Source of the DNA: Planctomycetota bacterium
Lineage (GTDB): Bacteria; Planctomycetota; UBA1135; JACQFD01
Direction of reading: 5' to 3'
NCBI GenBank assembly: GCA_016792805.1
Contig: JAEUHX010000018.1
Location: 1-64,000 of the forward strand
DNA: 64,000 nucleotides
Shown: piece by piece, positions 61,781 to 64,000 of the stretch
How the letters are laid out: the number at the start of each line of letters is the position of its first letter
Numbering within the stretch: the stretch's first letter is position 1
Program-made: the position numbers and the translations under genes
The notes under the pieces: model-generated
Database searches by the model: none
The model's input: only the letters and a program-made list of their open reading frames with translations
What the model was told of the DNA's origin: nothing

Positions 61781-62533
61781 CTAGTGTCCGGACGGAGGAT
61801 TGTTGGACGCGGGCGGAGCTGCCGGCGCCGCTGCGGAAGCCGACGACGCGGCCGAGGAGCCGACGAGCGGCCGAATCGGACCCGCTTCCTGAGGAGCGTC
61901 GAGAATTCGATCGCCTCGATAAATCCACACTTTCACGCCGATCGTGCCGTAGGTCGTCGTCGCCGTTGCGACGCCGTAATCGATCTCGGCGCGCAGCGTG
62001 TTGAGCGGGATGCGTCCCTCGCGGGCCTTCTCCGATCGAGCGATTTCGGCACCGCCGAGGCGACCGCCGACCTTCACTTTGACGCCCTTTGCGCCGGCCT
62101 GAATTGTGGCCTGGATGGCTTTCTTCATCGCCCGGCGGAACGCGGCGCGCTTTTCCAGTTGCTCGGCGATCGACTCCGCCACAAGGCGCGAATCGAGTTC
62201 GGGCCGCTTGATTTCTCGAATAAACAATTCGACCTGGCGGGACTTCCCGACGATCGCCTCGAGAGCCGTCTTCAACTCGTCGACACGAGCGCCCTTACGG
62301 CCGACGAGGACGCCCGGGCGCGCGGTGTGGATCGTGATGCGAACGGCTTCGCCCGTGCGCTCGATCTCGACCTTCGGAACGCCGGCCGACTTGTGCTTGT
62401 CATGAATCAGGCGACGGATCTGGAAGTCCTCGAGAAGGAGCTTTTTGAAGTCCTTCTTGTTGGCGTACCAGCGGGAACGCCAATTTTCCGAGTATCCGAG
62501 CCGGAAGCCGAGCGGGTGAGTCTTCTGTCCCAT
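61781..62533 (-). CDS. rpsC: 30S ribosomal protein S3
   Basis: 250 residues from ATG 62533 ([20 protein letters not shown]). KH domain ([20 protein letters not shown]) and C-domain are normal. About 30 C-terminal residues are Ser/Ala/Pro-rich ([20 protein letters not shown]). The open frame upstream of 62533 is not conserved and overlaps rplV. Confidence 0.97.
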   Translation of the reverse strand: MGQKTHPLGFRLGYSENWRSRWYANKKDFKKLLLEDFQIRRLIHDKHKSAGVPKVEIERTGEAVRITIHTARPGVLVGRKGARVDELKTALEAIVGKSRQVELFIREIKRPELDSRLVAESIAEQLEKRAAFRRAMKKAIQATIQAGAKGVKVKVGGRLGGAEIARSEKAREGRIPLNTLRAEIDYGVATATTTYGTIGVKVWIYRGDRILDAPQEAGPIRPLVGSSAASSASAAAPAAPPASNNPPSGH

Positions 62534-62576
62534 GGAGTGAGGTTCAGCGTTCCAGTGTGATCGGGATTCTTGAGGT

Positions 62577-63044
62577 TCAGCTCTGCTTCTTGGATGTGGA
62601 CTTTCGCGTCGTCGCCTTCGCCTTCGGCGCGGCCTCGGCTGCGGCTGGAGCTGCCGCCACAGCGGTTGCCTTCGCTCCGCGCCGTCCACCGGCCTGCGCC
62701 TGGCGCTCGCCGAGCACGACATGGATGTGGCTCGTGCGCTTTCGAATCGGAAGCGCGCGCCCCATCGGTCCGGGCTGGAAGCGGAACCGCCCTTGAAGCA
62801 GCGGACCCGCATCGACCTGAATTTCACGGACGAAGAGGCGGTTCGCGTTCACCTGTCCGTCGCGCGTCGCATTGGCAATCGCGGACTTGAGGACGCGCGA
62901 CACAAAAAAGCTGCCGCGCTTGTGCGTGCCGTCCAGGATCTCAATGGCGCGATTCACATCCTTGCCGCGAACAAGGTCGGCGACGTACCGGGCCTTGCGC
63001 GCGGTGATGTGCGCGAATCGGTGGTGGGCTTCGAAGTTCGACAT
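62577..63044 (-). CDS. rplV: 50S ribosomal protein L22
   Basis: 155 residues. The core ([34 protein letters not shown] end) is normal; the last 45 residues are an Ala/Lys/Thr-rich tail ([18 protein letters not shown]). L22 lines the exit tunnel with its long loop. Confidence 0.96.
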   Translation of the reverse strand: MSNFEAHHRFAHITARKARYVADLVRGKDVNRAIEILDGTHKRGSFFVSRVLKSAIANATRDGQVNANRLFVREIQVDAGPLLQGRFRFQPGPMGRALPIRKRTSHIHVVLGERQAQAGGRRGAKATAVAAAPAAAEAAPKAKATTRKSTSKKQS

Positions 63045-63071
63045 ATCAGTTTTTCGCAGATTCGTAAGAAG

Positions 63072-63377
63072 TTACTTCTTGGCCGGAGCCAGAGCCGCAG
63101 CGGGCGCCGCCCCTTCCTTGTCCTTGCGGCTCGTGTGACCACGGAACGTGCGAGTCGGAGCGAACTCGCCGAGTTTGTGGCCCACCATGTCTTCCACCAC
63201 GTACACCCGGGCGAACTTCCGACCGTCGTGCACCATGAAGGTGTGGCCGACGAAGTCGGGAATGATCGTCGAAGAGCGAGACCAGGTCTTCACCGGCTCG
63301 CCACCAGGACGCGTCCTGCTGACCTTCTTCAAGAGATGGTCGGCGACGAACGGTCCTTTCTTACTGCTACGGCTCAT
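63072..63377 (-). CDS. rpsS: 30S ribosomal protein S19
   Basis: 101 residues ([60 protein letters not shown]). The last 15 residues are Ala/Pro/Lys-rich. S19 contacts the A-site tRNA in the 30S head. Confidence 0.97.
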   Translation of the reverse strand: MSRSSKKGPFVADHLLKKVSRTRPGGEPVKTWSRSSTIIPDFVGHTFMVHDGRKFARVYVVEDMVGHKLGEFAPTRTFRGHTSRKDKEGAAPAAALAPAKK

Positions 63378-63472
63378 GGAATGAGTGGCCTAGGAGATGT
63401 GATCGGAAGGATTCGGTTTTGTGGTTTCTTAGTGTCCGATGAGACTTGCTGCGATTCCCGGTGCTGCTGCCA

Positions 63473-64000
63473 CTAGCCCTGTTGATAGTGCGGGCCAGCC
63501 GGGCGGCGACGCAGAATGAACCGATCGGACGGGTGATTCGGACGGCGCGTCTTACCGCCCTTCGAAAGCACCGCCCACTTGGAGACCGACTGGCGGCCGC
63601 CGGCGGTACGACCCTCACCGCCACCCATCGGGTGCGCGACCGGGTTTTGTGCAGTTCCGCGGACGTGAGGACGGACGCCGCGATGGCGATTGCGGCCGGC
63701 CTTGCCGAGGGAGACGTTCTGCCAATCGAGGTTTCCGATGCGGCCGATCGTCGCGCGGCAATTCACATGCACTTTTCGGAGTTCGTTGCTCGGCATGACG
63801 AGCAGGGCGTAGTCTCCTTCGCGAGCCGAGAGGCGAGCTGCCATTCCAGCTGAGCGCGCAATCTTGCCGCCGCTGCCGGGGAACTGCTCCACATTGTGCA
63901 CTTCAAGACCGACGGGGATCTTGGCGAGCGGCATCGCATTGCCGACGTTGGGCTCGACTTCCACCCCAGAGACCACCGTGCTTCCGACGGTCAGGCCAAC
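63473..64000 (-). CDS. rplB: 50S ribosomal protein L2, C-terminal part (runs off the window)
   Basis: About 175 C-terminal residues of L2; the gene continues beyond the right edge. The peptidyl-transferase-associated motif is present (NPVAHPMGGGEGRTAGGRQS), preceded by LRKVHVNCRATIGRIGN. The C-terminus has an unusual extra RPAGPHYQQG after the basic end. The in-frame GTG at 63976 is internal, not the start. Confidence 0.96.
   Translation of the reverse strand, partial: VGLTVGSTVVSGVEVEPNVGNAMPLAKIPVGLEVHNVEQFPGSGGKIARSAGMAARLSAREGDYALLVMPSNELRKVHVNCRATIGRIGNLDWQNVSLGKAGRNRHRGVRPHVRGTAQNPVAHPMGGGEGRTAGGRQSVSKWAVLSKGGKTRRPNHPSDRFILRRRPAGPHYQQG

Noticed and set aside
1..64000. tRNA or rRNA genes
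   Set aside because: No cloverleaf with TTCGA and CCA-type ends and no rRNA-like stretch was recognised on either strand; a tRNAscan-SE run would settle it.

Overview
The window looks like a chromosomal segment of a GC-rich, free-living bacterium with an outer membrane (lipoproteins, Sec and possible Tat signal peptides, periplasmic enzymes). Several traits fit Planctomycetota best: matrixin proteases with IPT/TIG domains and a conserved secreted C-terminus, an ECF sigma/anti-sigma pair, a protein resembling the Gemmata-type repeat-companion domain, many genes without a clear Shine-Dalgarno site, and a ribosomal operon with wide gaps and no rpmD. The phylum is inferred from gene content; no marker search could be run.

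Layout. 1-625: no genes, built of short palindromic and dispersed repeats. 626-10184 (minus): a TMTC-like membrane glycosyltransferase with TPRs, two paralogous matrixin/TIG metalloproteases separated by a small secreted protein, and a large membrane/spermidine-synthase-like/TPR protein. 10204-14255 (plus): mutY, overlapping by ATGA a secreted alpha-galactosidase-like glycosidase with an NPCBM-type C-terminus. 14469-18505: a phosphodiesterase-superfamily enzyme coupled to an unknown Arg/Pro-rich protein, divergent from a membrane GT2 glycosyltransferase. 18506-19264: the richest dispersed-repeat island. 19265-31189: a calcineurin-like phosphoesterase, several secreted or membrane proteins of unknown function (two distant paralogues with an LEPG motif), a periplasmic beta-carbonic anhydrase, and an ECF sigma / zinc anti-sigma / secreted-protein operon. 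31380-35890: an ABC ATPase and an ABC permease fused to an M1 aminopeptidase. 35952-44985: hotdog thioesterase, SthA-type transhydrogenase, a lipoprotein S9 peptidase coupled to an exported M24 peptidase, a small lipoprotein, a secreted protein and a PA0069-type radical SAM protein. 45064-48564: dnaE. 48565-49129: another repeat island and the strong terminator of the ribosomal operon.

49130-64000 (all minus) is the S10-spc-alpha ribosomal superoperon, read from the right edge: rplB (partial), rpsS, rplV, rpsC, rplP, rpmC, rpsQ, rplN, rplX, rplE, rpsN, rpsH, rplF, rplR, rpsE, rplO, secY, adk, infA, rpmJ, rpsM, rpsK, rpsD, rpoA, rplQ. Order is canonical, but rpmD and map are missing and at least seven of the proteins carry Ala/Lys/Pro-rich tails.

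No tRNA, rRNA, CRISPR array, prophage or insertion sequence was recognised. The least explained items are the dispersed intergenic repeats, the matrixin pair with its small secreted partner, the sigma-linked secreted protein, and the frequent CACAAA/TTTGTG word in otherwise GC-rich DNA.
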